Assembly: GCF_025153475.1 (NCBI RefSeq)
Contig: NZ_JANZXA010000004.1
Location: 1-64,000 of the forward strand
Direction of reading: 5' to 3'
Source of the DNA: Novosphingobium mangrovisedimenti
GTDB lineage: Bacteria; Pseudomonadota; Alphaproteobacteria; Sphingomonadales; Sphingomonadaceae
Length of the DNA: 64,000 nt
The notes under the pieces: model-generated
What the model saw: only the letters and a program-made list of their open reading frames with translations
The model's database searches: none
What the model was told of the DNA's origin: nothing
Position numbers and translations under genes: made by a program
Shown here: positions 36,058 through 43,840 of the stretch, one piece after another
How the letters are laid out: every line of letters begins with the position of its first letter
How positions within the stretch are numbered: position 1 is the first letter of the stretch

Positions 36058-36149
36058 ATTCGTCATTGCGAGTTGCCGAAGACAGCGAGGCAATCCAGCG
36101 CCGCGTAAGCCGCGCTGGATTGCTTTGCCTACGGCTCGCAATGACGAAT
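36058..36149. repeat. Dispersed repeat type C, long palindromic element
   Basis: Outer arms ATTCGTCATTGCGAG and CTCGCAATGACGAAT are perfect reverse complements; inner arms GGCAATCCAGCGC and GCGCTGGATTGC also pair. The 92-bp unit resembles the TCATTGCGAG repeats I associate with many alphaproteobacteria and other bacteria. It lies between two minus-strand genes and contains no CDS. Confidence 0.85.
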
Positions 36150-36181
36150 GGGGATGAGGCAATGCCTTGCTGGCTACCGGC

Positions 36182-36610
36182 TCAGAACATCGCCAGAGCC
36201 GCGCGGGCGACCAGGAACATCAGGCAGAAGCTGGACAGTGCGAAGACGCCGAAGCGCAGGTTCACCTTGTTGATCGTCGCCTGAATGATTGAGTGGATCA
36301 CCCGCAGACCGAAATAGGCCCATCCGACCTGCGCATTGAGCCCGTCGCCCTGACCGATGATGGCGAGCACGATGGCGACTGCATAGAATACCGTAGGTGC
36401 TTCATGCAGGTGGTTGTAGTTGTGGGCTTTCCACTGGACCTGCGCGGGCAGGATATTGTCGAGCGACATGCTCGGATCGTCGACCAGTTCCTCGGGATCG
36501 ATCTTTGTCGCGCCAAGGGCGGGGATACGCGTTCCAAAGAGCCAGAACCACATGACCATGGTCCACGCCGCCAGCGCGACCACCGGTTGCAGGATTGCCA
36601 TTCCGACCAT
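36182..36610 (-). CDS. MAPEG family membrane protein
   Basis: This 142-residue protein has four membrane helices and the MAPEG signature in the second segment: ILPAQVQWKAHNYNHLHEAPTVFYAVAIVLAIIGQ, where the N.hE.Pt.fY pattern is typical of the family (membrane-associated proteins in eicosanoid and glutathione metabolism). FGLRVIHSIIQATINKVNLRFGVF is the corresponding helix 3-4 block. The enzymatic role in bacteria is usually unknown. Confidence 0.88.
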   Translation of the reverse strand: MVGMAILQPVVALAAWTMVMWFWLFGTRIPALGATKIDPEELVDDPSMSLDNILPAQVQWKAHNYNHLHEAPTVFYAVAIVLAIIGQGDGLNAQVGWAYFGLRVIHSIIQATINKVNLRFGVFALSSFCLMFLVARAALAMF

Positions 36611-36661
36611 TTCTCGTTCCCCTCAGTTGTGCTTGCAGCGTCGACCGGGCGATCGGGCTTG

Positions 36662-37615
36662 TCAATCGGTCCCGGTCAGAACCGCGGCGAAAGCGGCGGC
36701 GTCGACATTGCCGCCTGTCAGCACCACGGCGGTGCGCGGCGCGAGGTCCACCTTGCCGGCAAGGACCGCCGCCAGCGCCGCCGCGCCGCCCGGTTCGACG
36801 ACGAGGCGCAGTTTCTCGAAGGCGAGGCGCTGCGCCGCCCGCACTTCCGCCGGCGTGACGACAAGGCCGAAGGGGCAGCGTTCGCGCAGGATCTCGAAGT
36901 TGATCGGGCGCGTTGCCTGGGTCTGCAGGGAATCGCAGGGCGTGGGCGGCGCATCGGCGGAGACGTGCTGGATCGTACCCTCGGCCAGGCTGCGGCACAC
37001 GTCGTCCCAGCCTTCAGGCTCGACCGGCACGACCGCCGCGTCGGGGCAGGCCAGCGCCAGTCCCGCAGTCAGCCCGCCGCCGCCGCAGGGATTGACGATC
37101 AGGTCCGGCTGGCCATCCATCTGTCGCGCCAGCTCGATGCCGATGCTGCCCTGTCCCTCGATCACCCAGGGGTCGGCATAGGCGTGAACCAGGGTGGCCC
37201 CGCGCTCCGAGCACACCCGCTCTGCCACTTCGTCGCGGTCCTTGCCGCCGGGCCGGTCGTAGAGAATGATCTCGGCACCCAGCGCGCGGGTGTTTGCGAG
37301 CTTCACCGCAGGTGCATCGTTGGGCATGACGATGGTCGCCGCGATGCCGAGTTCGCGGGCGGCCCAGGCGACGCCCTGCGCGTGGTTGCCGCTCGATACG
37401 CCGACGACGCCGCGCGCGCGTTCCGCGTCCGAAAGCGCGGTCAGGCGATGCCAGCCGCCGCGAATCTTGAAGGCGCCGATCGGCTGCAGGCATTCGGCCT
37501 TGCACCACACGGTCCGCCCTTCGACGTCGAGCGGGAGCAGCGGCGTGGGTGGCAGGATTTCGGCGATCTTGCGGGCAGCGAGGGCCACGCCTTCGGCAGT
37601 CGGGGAACGAGTCAT
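36662..37615 (-). CDS. Threonine/serine dehydratase (PLP-dependent)
   Basis: This 317-residue fold-type II PLP enzyme deaminates threonine or serine. Motifs: LQPIGAFKIRGGWHRL (PLP Lys), GVSSGNHAQGVAWAARELG, NPCGGGGLTAGLAL (phosphate-binding glycine loop), VEPGGAAALAAVLAG and VVLTGGNVDAAAF. It lacks the C-terminal ACT regulatory domain of biosynthetic IlvA, so it is the short, catabolic-type or racemase-like form. It lies between the MAPEG gene and btaB. Confidence 0.92.
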   Translation of the reverse strand: MTRSPTAEGVALAARKIAEILPPTPLLPLDVEGRTVWCKAECLQPIGAFKIRGGWHRLTALSDAERARGVVGVSSGNHAQGVAWAARELGIAATIVMPNDAPAVKLANTRALGAEIILYDRPGGKDRDEVAERVCSERGATLVHAYADPWVIEGQGSIGIELARQMDGQPDLIVNPCGGGGLTAGLALACPDAAVVPVEPEGWDDVCRSLAEGTIQHVSADAPPTPCDSLQTQATRPINFEILRERCPFGLVVTPAEVRAAQRLAFEKLRLVVEPGGAAALAAVLAGKVDLAPRTAVVLTGGNVDAAAFAAVLTGTD

Positions 37616-37631
37616 GCGAAGCGCAATAGCG

Positions 37632-38273
37632 TCAGCGGGTTAGACGCACCACCTGATAGTAGCCCAGAGGACCGCGCAGCACTTCCGCGCGCAGGCCGTG
37701 GGCATGGGCGAGCCGTTCCGCGACTTGCGGCAGGTCGCGCCGGGGCGAGACGTGGAAGCGGCCGAGCCAGCCGTCCAGCATCCGGCGCAGCAGGTCGGGC
37801 ATGCCGTCGCAGTCGCCGAAGTCCACCACGTGCAGCGAGCCACCCGGCGCCAGCGCGGCGGCGGCGCGGGTGAGGCAGGCCTGCCATCCGGGGATCATCG
37901 AGAGCGCATAGGAGAGCACAACGCGGTCGAAGCCTTCGCGTCCGAACAGCGCCGATGCATCGAAATCGGTTGCATCGCCCAGTGCCAGCCGGCCTTCGGT
38001 GCCGAGCCGCTTGCGCGCGTTCTTGAGCATCTCAGAAGAGATGTCGAGCCCGTGGCAGTGCACGCCAGGCCAGGCCTTGCGGATCAGCTCTAGATTGCGC
38101 CCGGTGCCGCAGCCCAGTTCGAGTACGGCCATGCCAGGGTGGCAGTCCAGCTCACGGATCAGACGGTCGCGGCCGAACAGGTAGTACTTGCGGGTGAAGT
38201 CGTAGATGTGGCGCTGGCCGCGATAGACCTTGTCCATCAGCGCGGCATGATCGGGCGTGGGCACGCTCGCCAT
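37632..38273 (-). CDS. btaB: DGTS synthesis N-methyltransferase BtaB
   Basis: This 213-residue class I methyltransferase has the AdoMet motif MAVLELGCGTGRNLELIRKAWPGVHCHGLDIS and later FDRVVLSYALSMIPGWQACLTRAAAALAPGGSLHVVDFGD. The opening LMDKVYRGQRHIYDFTRKYYLFGRDRLI is the characteristic BtaB N-terminus. BtaB methylates diacylglycerylhomoserine three times to give the betaine lipid DGTS. It starts four bases after the btaA stop codon, so btaA-btaB is an operon. The gene identity rests on motif recognition plus the BtaA partner. Confidence 0.9.
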   Translation of the reverse strand: MASVPTPDHAALMDKVYRGQRHIYDFTRKYYLFGRDRLIRELDCHPGMAVLELGCGTGRNLELIRKAWPGVHCHGLDISSEMLKNARKRLGTEGRLALGDATDFDASALFGREGFDRVVLSYALSMIPGWQACLTRAAAALAPGGSLHVVDFGDCDGMPDLLRRMLDGWLGRFHVSPRRDLPQVAERLAHAHGLRAEVLRGPLGYYQVVRLTR

Positions 38274-38277
38274 CGGG

Positions 38278-39510
38278 TCAGTCCTTCAGGACGTAGAGGT
38301 GGACACCGCCGTAGATCGACGAACGGTCGGCCAACGTCGCGGCCTGCGATTCCGCCTCGCGGTAGTCCCACTTGTCGAGGATCGCATCGGGCACGCGGCC
38401 CGGCAGCAGCGAGGGTTCGGCGGCGGTGCGGAACAGCACGCGCGCGCCGGGGCGGGCGGTACGGGTGATCTGGCTCCACAGCTCGGTGAGCTGCTCGTCG
38501 GTCATCCAGTCCTGCGCGTCGAGCAGGATGTAGCGGTCGAGCGAGGCTTCGCCGCTTTCGGCCAGGACGTGGACGAAATTGGCATGGCGCAGGTCGAGCC
38601 GGTCGAGCCGGTCGCGTACCAGCGGCAGGTTGGCGGCCTGCAGGTAGGGCGGCAGCGGGGCTTCCTCGGTCTTGCCATAGGCGCGCCCGAAGGCCTGCCA
38701 GGCGAAGTAGTTGTCGTTGACCGGGAAGTGGCAGGCCAGCTTTTCGAGGCGGGCGCGCAGCACGTCGGCCATGCGCTGCTCGCCAGCCAGCGCGTCGTAC
38801 TGCGCGGGGGGAATGCCGAGGCCGAACAGCGAGGCGGGGTGGTTGGTCAGCCAGCGCACCAGCTTGCGCTCGAAGATCGGGGCGAAGCGCTCGTCGAACA
38901 CGCGGCGCTGGTCTTCCAGCGACCCGGCGCCGAGGATTTCGCTCGGGTCGATCTTGTAGAGGCGGGCCAGCTTGTGGGCTACGCCGATGAAGTTGCCGAG
39001 CAGCCCGTGGCGGTAGATGCCCTTGGTGAAGGCCTTGATCCGGCGGCGGCCGACGAGATCGCGGCCTTCCCAGTAGCGGCGCGTTTCCTCGTCGAGGTGC
39101 GGGGCAAGCCGCTCGCGGTAGGTCGCGAGGTTCTCCGGATGATCGGCCTCGGCGATGAAGCGGCGCAGATCGGCATAGTCGGTGAGGTGCCGGATCGCGG
39201 TGTGCTTCAGATTGTTGAGCGCGATATGCGCGGTGTTGAGGTCGACCACGGTGATCCCGGCGGGATCGGCGGTGAGATAGGAGAGGGCATTGCAGCCGCC
39301 GCTGGCGATGGTGATGATGCGGCTGTCCGGCCGGATCTGCAGCGCTTCCATGTCGGCAACCGGGTCTTCCCAGATCTGCGCATAGACGAGGCCCTTGAAG
39401 GCGAGCGCGAAAGCCTTGTCGAGCAGGCGCGCCGCGCGCGGGCTTTCATGGCGGACGACGGCGCCTTCGATGAGTTTGGAGCCGGCCTGGTTGGGTGCAG
39501 TCTTGGACAT
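38278..39510 (-). CDS. btaA: DGTS synthesis 3-amino-3-carboxypropyltransferase BtaA
   Basis: This 410-residue DUF3419 protein transfers the 3-amino-3-carboxypropyl group of AdoMet to diacylglycerol, the first step of betaine-lipid synthesis. Recognisable parts are KGLVYAQIWEDPVADMEALQIRPDSRIITIASGGCNALSYLTADPAGITVVDLNTAHIALNNLKHTAI (AdoMet-binding) and FERKLVRWLTNHPASLFGLGIPPAQYDAL, and RYILLDAQDWMTDEQLTELWSQITRTARPGARVLFRTAAEPSLLPG. ATG 39510 is taken as start. The divergent region to 39680 includes a Pho-box-like sequence; in other alphaproteobacteria these genes are induced by phosphate limitation. Confidence 0.93.
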   Translation of the reverse strand: MSKTAPNQAGSKLIEGAVVRHESPRAARLLDKAFALAFKGLVYAQIWEDPVADMEALQIRPDSRIITIASGGCNALSYLTADPAGITVVDLNTAHIALNNLKHTAIRHLTDYADLRRFIAEADHPENLATYRERLAPHLDEETRRYWEGRDLVGRRRIKAFTKGIYRHGLLGNFIGVAHKLARLYKIDPSEILGAGSLEDQRRVFDERFAPIFERKLVRWLTNHPASLFGLGIPPAQYDALAGEQRMADVLRARLEKLACHFPVNDNYFAWQAFGRAYGKTEEAPLPPYLQAANLPLVRDRLDRLDLRHANFVHVLAESGEASLDRYILLDAQDWMTDEQLTELWSQITRTARPGARVLFRTAAEPSLLPGRVPDAILDKWDYREAESQAATLADRSSIYGGVHLYVLKD

Positions 39511-39584
39511 GTGGCGGTGATCCCCCGCGCCTGAAACAGTTTCCCGCACTTGCGGCGCAGGCATGACCGGGTGATGACGCCGCG

Positions 39585-39602
39585 ATGTCAGATTATGACA
39601 GT
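39585..39602 (-). promoter_or_regulatory. Pho-box-like sequence upstream of btaA
   Basis: On the minus strand the sequence reads CTGTCATAATCTGACATC, two CTGTCAT-like units. It lies about 75 bp before the btaA start. The two units are 10 bp apart rather than the usual 11, so this is only a near match. Phosphate control of btaAB is known in relatives, which makes it worth testing. Confidence 0.4.
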
Positions 39603-39613
39603 TTGCGTGCCGG

Positions 39614-39641
39614 TTGAGTTGTCACACAGGCGTTCTATATG
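39614..39641 (+). promoter_or_regulatory. Candidate promoter of carboxynorspermidine synthase gene
   Basis: TTGAGT (39614-39619), a 16-bp spacer and TATATG (39636-39641) resemble a sigma-70 promoter about 40 bp before the GTG start at 39680. Confidence 0.4.
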
Positions 39642-39679
39642 CGCGTGTTCGTATATGGCCTCCCGAAGGAGATGGATTG

Positions 39680-40903
39680 GTGAGCAAGGTTCTGGTGATC
39701 GGCGCAGGTGGCGTCGGCTCGGTCGCGGTTCACAAGATGGCGATGAACCCCGAAATCTTTTCGGATATCCATCTGGCCAGCCGCACGGTTTCCAAGTGCG
39801 ATGCGATCGCCGCATCGGTGAAGGAACGCACCGGCGTATCGATCAGCACTTACGCGATCGATGCCGATGACGTGGAGGCGACCAGCGCGCTGATTCGGTC
39901 GATCGGGCCGAAGCTGGTGGTCAACCTGGCGCTGCCCTATCAGGATCTGGCGATCATGGATGCCTGCCTGGCGACCGGCGTGAACTATCTCGACACCGCC
40001 AACTACGAACCGCGCGACGTCGCCAAGTTCGAGTATTCCTGGCAGTGGGCCTATCAGGAGCGGTTCAAGGAAGCAGGCCTGATGGCGCTGCTGGGTTCGG
40101 GCTTCGACCCGGGCGTGACCAGCGTCTTCGCGATGTGGCTGAAGAAGCACAAGCTCAAGACCATCCGCAAGCTCGACATCCTCGACTGCAACGGCGGCGA
40201 CCACGGCCAGCATTTCGCGACCAACTTCAACCCGGAAATCAACATTCGCGAAGTCACCGCGCCGGCGCGCCATTGGGAAAACGGCGCGTTCGTCGAGACT
40301 CCGGCGATGAGCACCAAGGTCTCGTTCGACTTCGAGGGCGTCGGCCCCAAGAACATGTACATGATGTACCACGAGGAGCTGGAAAGCCTCGCCAGGTTCC
40401 TGCCCGAACTGGAGCGCGGCCGTTTCTGGATGACTTTCGGCGATGCCTATATCCAGCACCTGACCGTGCTGCAGAACGTGGGCATGACCCGCATCGATCC
40501 GGTCATGTACAACGGCGTCGAGATCATCCCGCTGCAGTTCCTGAAAGCCGTGCTGCCCGAGCCCGCCTCGCTCGGAGCGACGACCAAGGGCAAGACCAAC
40601 ATCGGCGACATCGCCACCGGCGAAGCGCTCGACGGTTCGGGCGAGAAGACGTTCTACATCAAGAACATCTGCGACCACGAGGAAGCCTTTGCCGAAACCG
40701 GCAACCAGGCGGTGAGCTACACCACCGGCGTTCCGGCGATGATCGGCGCGGCCATGGTGCTCACCGGCAAGTGGAGCGGCCCAAATGGTGAGGGCGGCGT
40801 GTTCAACATGGAGCAGATGGACCCCGATCCGTTCATGGACATGCTCAATACGCAAGGGTTGCCGTGGACGGTCGAGGAACTGAGCGAACCGCTGCCGTTC
40901 TGA
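39680..40903 (+). CDS. Carboxynorspermidine synthase (saccharopine dehydrogenase-like)
   Basis: This 407-residue NAD(P)-dependent enzyme condenses L-aspartate semialdehyde with a diamine or polyamine to make carboxy(nor)spermidine. The Rossmann motif VLVIGAGGVGSVAVHKMA is at the start; MALLGSGFDPGVTSVFAMWLKKHKL and YLDTANYEPRDVAKF are family signatures. GTG 39680 has an ideal AAGGAG eight bases upstream. The paired decarboxylase gene lies 1.3 kb downstream on the same strand, so the carboxynorspermidine-type route to spermidine is complete in this window. Confidence 0.92.
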   Translation: MSKVLVIGAGGVGSVAVHKMAMNPEIFSDIHLASRTVSKCDAIAASVKERTGVSISTYAIDADDVEATSALIRSIGPKLVVNLALPYQDLAIMDACLATGVNYLDTANYEPRDVAKFEYSWQWAYQERFKEAGLMALLGSGFDPGVTSVFAMWLKKHKLKTIRKLDILDCNGGDHGQHFATNFNPEINIREVTAPARHWENGAFVETPAMSTKVSFDFEGVGPKNMYMMYHEELESLARFLPELERGRFWMTFGDAYIQHLTVLQNVGMTRIDPVMYNGVEIIPLQFLKAVLPEPASLGATTKGKTNIGDIATGEALDGSGEKTFYIKNICDHEEAFAETGNQAVSYTTGVPAMIGAAMVLTGKWSGPNGEGGVFNMEQMDPDPFMDMLNTQGLPWTVEELSEPLPF

Positions 40904-40918
40904 TTGGCGCCGCGTGGG

Positions 40919-41647
40919 TCAGCCCGTCTGGCGGATGATCCTTTGCGCGAGGCCTGGTGCCCAGCGGTGTATCCGGCGCAGCCAGCGGACTTTGCCGACA
41001 TCGACAATGGCGCGGCGCTGCGCGATCCCGGCGAGGATTTCGCGTGCAGCTCGTTCGGGCGAAAGTTTCGCGCCGCCGCGCTCACGCGTCATGGGCGTGT
41101 CGACCAGTGGCAGGAAGGCTTGCAACACCTTGACCGGTGTATGGGAAAGCTGCGCGCGCAGCGATAGCGAGAGACTGTCGAGTCCGGCCTTGGTGGCGCA
41201 ATAGACTGCCGAATCCACTTTTGGCACGATGGCGAGTCCGGAATTGACGTTCAGCACGAAGGGATCGCGGGCCTCCAGCAGGTCCGGCAGAAACAGCGCG
41301 ATAAGTTCGGCAGGCGCCGTCAGGTTCACCGCGATCTCGCGAGCGATGGACGCAAAATCGAAGTCAGGGGCGGTGAAATGCGGCGTGCATTGGATCGCAG
41401 CGCAATTGATCAGGCCATGAAGCGGGCCGGAGGACACTTGTTCCCGCACGGCGACCGGACCGTTTCGTGTGTCGAGGTCCGCCTCGATGAAGGCGATGTC
41501 GGGCCACTCTGCCAGCAGCGCCTCGCTGCGTTCCGAGTGGCGACCGACTACGGTCAGCCGGTTGCCGGTGGCGAGGAGTTGCACGAGTTCACGGCCAATG
41601 CCGGACGTGCCCCCGGTGATCACGATGCGGTTGCGCTTGTCTTCCAT
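40919..41647 (-). CDS. SDR-family oxidoreductase
   Basis: This 242-residue short-chain dehydrogenase has the cofactor motif RIVITGGTSGIGRELVQLL, the NAG-like motif written as NCAA, and the active site YCATK with a serine in SGLAIVPKVDSAVY. Such enzymes reduce or oxidise small alcohols and ketones. The true start is ATG 41647; the extra upstream residues of the longer frame are antisense to the Crp-type regulator. It is divergent from that regulator across a palindrome, which suggests direct control. Confidence 0.88.
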   Translation of the reverse strand: MEDKRNRIVITGGTSGIGRELVQLLATGNRLTVVGRHSERSEALLAEWPDIAFIEADLDTRNGPVAVREQVSSGPLHGLINCAAIQCTPHFTAPDFDFASIAREIAVNLTAPAELIALFLPDLLEARDPFVLNVNSGLAIVPKVDSAVYCATKAGLDSLSLSLRAQLSHTPVKVLQAFLPLVDTPMTRERGGAKLSPERAAREILAGIAQRRAIVDVGKVRWLRRIHRWAPGLAQRIIRQTG

Positions 41648-41681
41648 AGCCCGCTGATGGAAGGGGAAGAGCGGTCTGTAA

Positions 41682-41695
41682 TTAACCCGGGTTAA
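41682..41695. promoter_or_regulatory. 14-bp perfect palindrome between SDR and Crp genes
   Basis: TTAACCCGGGTTAA is a perfect palindrome with its right end three bases before the Crp-type start (41699) and its left end 35 bases before the SDR start (41647). It looks like an operator able to control both divergent genes. The sequence differs from the usual Fnr box TTGAT-N4-ATCAA but has the same length and symmetry. Confidence 0.6.
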
Positions 41696-41698
41696 GCG

Positions 41699-42247
41699 AT
41701 GATGCTCGATGAGATCGTGTCCGGCAAGGGCACGGAAATCGTCTGCCTGACAGGCGAACATGTCTTCCTGCAGGGAGACGTGGATCGCTGGGTCTATTTC
41801 GTCGAGAAAGGGCTCCTGAAGGCGTTTTACCTCGATCCCGACGGGCGTGAACATATCAAGTCGCTTCTGGTTCCGGGGGCGGCAATCGGCAGTCTGGTGG
41901 CGCTAACCGGCGGTGGACGGTGCAGTTTCGGGTTGCGGGCGATTGCGGACAGCCGGCTGCGCGCTGTTCCTTATGCCGCGCTGAAAGAGGTCGCAGACCA
42001 TGATCTTGGCACGGCCCGGCAAGTTATGGCGGTGTTGACGGAGCTGGCGATGCGCAAGGAAAAGCGCGAGTACGAATTGCTCTGCCTTAGCGCCGAAGAG
42101 CGCTACGAGCGGTTTCTCGATGAAGTGGCGCCGCGCGCGCCGGGGCTGAGTCAGATGGACATTGCCGCCTATCTCGGTATCACCCCTCCCGCCCTCAGCC
42201 GGATCAGGCGGCGGCGTGGCATGACCTCCAGACGCGGAAGTGATTGA
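41699..42247 (+). CDS. Crp/Fnr-family transcriptional regulator
   Basis: This 182-residue protein has an N-terminal cyclic-nucleotide-binding type beta-barrel (GEHVFLQGDVDRWVYFVEKGLLKAFYLDPDGREHIKSLLVPGAAIGSLVAL) and a short C-terminal winged helix with LSQMDIAAYLGITPPALSRIRRRRGM as the recognition helix. There are no iron-sulfur cysteines of FNR type. It is shorter than Crp. It lies between the two carboxynorspermidine genes and is divergent from an SDR gene; a palindrome is at its start codon, so autoregulation is likely. Confidence 0.85.
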   Translation: MMLDEIVSGKGTEIVCLTGEHVFLQGDVDRWVYFVEKGLLKAFYLDPDGREHIKSLLVPGAAIGSLVALTGGGRCSFGLRAIADSRLRAVPYAALKEVADHDLGTARQVMAVLTELAMRKEKREYELLCLSAEERYERFLDEVAPRAPGLSQMDIAAYLGITPPALSRIRRRRGMTSRRGSD

Positions 42248-42252
42248 CGGAA

Positions 42253-43455
42253 ATGGAAACCAGAGCCGGCGATCCGGGCGCCTTTGCCAATTTCGACCTG
42301 TCGCGCGTCGACAGTCCCGCCTTTGTGGTCGATGCCGCGAAGCTGCGCGACAACCTGCGTATCCTGCAGGACATCGGCGAGCGGTCCGGCGCCAAAGTGC
42401 TGGCCGCGCTCAAGGCGTTCTCGATGTGGTCGACCGCGCCCATCATCGGCGAATACCTCGACGGCGTGTGCACTTCGGGCCTGTGGGAAGCGCGGCTGGC
42501 CGGCGAGTTCTACGACGGTGAAATCGCGACCTATTGCGCGGCCTACAAGCCCGATGAACTCGACGAGATCCTGCGCCTGTCGGACCACGTGATCTTCAAT
42601 TCGCCGCAGCAGATCGAGCGCTGCTGGGCGATCATCGAGGCGGCCCGCGCGCGCGGCGAGGATTTCGACATCGGCCTGCGCCTCAACCCGCTGCAGCCCG
42701 AGGGCGAGGTGCCCAAGTACGATCCCAGCGCCCCGCATTCGCGGCTGGGCTTTCCCATCGACCAGCTGACCGAAGAGCATGTCGAGCTGGTCGACGGGTT
42801 CCATGTCCACAACTTGTGCGAGCAGGACTTCGAGCCGCTCCGGCGCACCTGGGACAAGGTGTTCGACTACCTCGAACCCTGGTTCGGCCAGTTCAAGTGG
42901 ATCAACCTGGGCGGCGGCCACCACATTACCCGCGCCGATTACCAGCGCGAGGAACTGGTGGAGTTCCTGCGCGACGTGGCCGACGACACCGGGGCCGAGG
43001 TCTATATCGAACCGGGCGAGGCCGTGGCGCTCGATGCCGGCATTCTGGTGGGCACCGTGCTCGATCTTGGCTGGAACGGCATGCCGGTCGCCGTGGTCGA
43101 CATCTCGGCCACCTGCCACATGCCCGACGTGATCGAAGCTCCCTATCGCCCCGCCATGCTGGGTGAATTGCCGATCGAGGACGACCGGATGGTGGACGAG
43201 GGGCAGGGCGGGGCCGTGCGGCTTGGCGGGCCTTCGTGCCTCGCGGGGGACGTGATCGGCGACTACCGTTTTCCCGAACCGGTCCAGCCGGGCCAGCGCT
43301 TCGCCTTCCTCGACCAGGCGCATTACTCGATGGTCAAGACCACGACCTTCAACGGCGTGCCACTGCCGTCGATCTGGCTGTGGGACTCGGAAACCGACTC
43401 GCTCGAATGCATCCGCCGCTTCGACTACGAGGACTTCCGCGACCGACTGAGCTGA
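42253..43455 (+). CDS. nspC: Carboxynorspermidine decarboxylase
   Basis: This 400-residue alanine-racemase-fold PLP enzyme removes the carboxyl group of carboxy(nor)spermidine. SPAFVVDAAKLRDNLRILQ, VLAALKAFSMW (PLP Lys), FHVHNLCEQDFEPL, WINLGGGHHITRADY, YIEPGEAVALDAGILVGTVLDL and DISATCHMPDVIEAPYRPAMLGE are all typical. ATG 42253 lies five bases after the Crp-type gene's stop, so the two are probably co-transcribed. With the synthase at 39680 and the ornithine decarboxylase at 43821 this makes a polyamine cluster. Confidence 0.93.
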   Translation: METRAGDPGAFANFDLSRVDSPAFVVDAAKLRDNLRILQDIGERSGAKVLAALKAFSMWSTAPIIGEYLDGVCTSGLWEARLAGEFYDGEIATYCAAYKPDELDEILRLSDHVIFNSPQQIERCWAIIEAARARGEDFDIGLRLNPLQPEGEVPKYDPSAPHSRLGFPIDQLTEEHVELVDGFHVHNLCEQDFEPLRRTWDKVFDYLEPWFGQFKWINLGGGHHITRADYQREELVEFLRDVADDTGAEVYIEPGEAVALDAGILVGTVLDLGWNGMPVAVVDISATCHMPDVIEAPYRPAMLGELPIEDDRMVDEGQGGAVRLGGPSCLAGDVIGDYRFPEPVQPGQRFAFLDQAHYSMVKTTTFNGVPLPSIWLWDSETDSLECIRRFDYEDFRDRLS

Positions 43456-43692
43456 GGGGGCGCGCTGGCGGCACTTCGCACCGTCCGTCTCATCGCTGCC
43501 CCGGCCGGTCCTGAGCCATGGCGAATCGCCGGGAGCGTTTCCGCTTGCTCATGCGTTGAGGGTTTGTCGGCGCGCGGCACGTTCGTGTCTGGCAGGATGT
43601 TCACCCTCATGGGAGGAGGCCGTGGAACACGCTGGTTTTACAAGAGAACTGCGCCATTCACGGGACGCTGAAGGCCGTCTGTGGCAGGTCTG

Positions 43693-43708
43693 TGACATTT
43701 TTGTGAAC
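43693..43708 (+). promoter_or_regulatory. Motif shared with promoters at 4304 and 5700
   Basis: TGACATTTTTGTGAAC shares its first twelve bases exactly with 5700-5711 (TGACATTTTTGT). Read on the other strand it gives TCAC-N7-TCAC, an 11-bp repeat like a Pho box. It is just upstream of the candidate promoter of the decarboxylase gene. Confidence 0.4.
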
Positions 43709-43723
43709 CGGTCCGATTTTCAC

Positions 43724-43751
43724 TTGCGATTCATGAACGCTATCCTATATC
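43724..43751 (+). promoter_or_regulatory. Candidate promoter of the decarboxylase leader
   Basis: TTGCGA (43724-43729), 16 bp, TATATC (43746-43751) fits a sigma-70-type promoter that would start transcription right before the structured leader. Confidence 0.45.
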
Positions 43752-43759
43752 CGCCCCCT

Positions 43760-43840
43760 CGCTGCCCCATGGGGACTTCCAAACCGCAAGGCAGCTTCGT
43801 CTCTGTGTTGTCTTGGCCGCATGGCCTATTGGGGGTCCCT
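43760..43840 (+). ncRNA. Probable speF-type cis-regulatory leader
   Basis: Three stems can be drawn by hand: GCTGCC (43761-43766) with GGCAGC (43790-43795); GGCC (43815-43818) with GGCC (43823-43826) around a GCAT loop; and GGGAC (43772-43776) with GTCCC (43835-43839), the last closing the structure. GGGGACTTCC and the TTCGTC near the middle remind me of the Rfam speF leader found in front of alphaproteobacterial ornithine decarboxylase genes. ATG 43821 lies in the second hairpin, so folding could hide the start. The match is from memory and needs a covariance search. Confidence 0.55.

Larger units (their letters stand above)
43456..43820. other. 365-bp region before the ornithine decarboxylase
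   Basis: This gene-free stretch contains a TGACATTTTTGTGAAC motif (43693-43708), a candidate promoter (43724-43751) and a structured RNA leader (43760-43840). An in-frame ORF across it (from about 43556) has no recognisable product and is probably chance. Confidence 0.6.
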
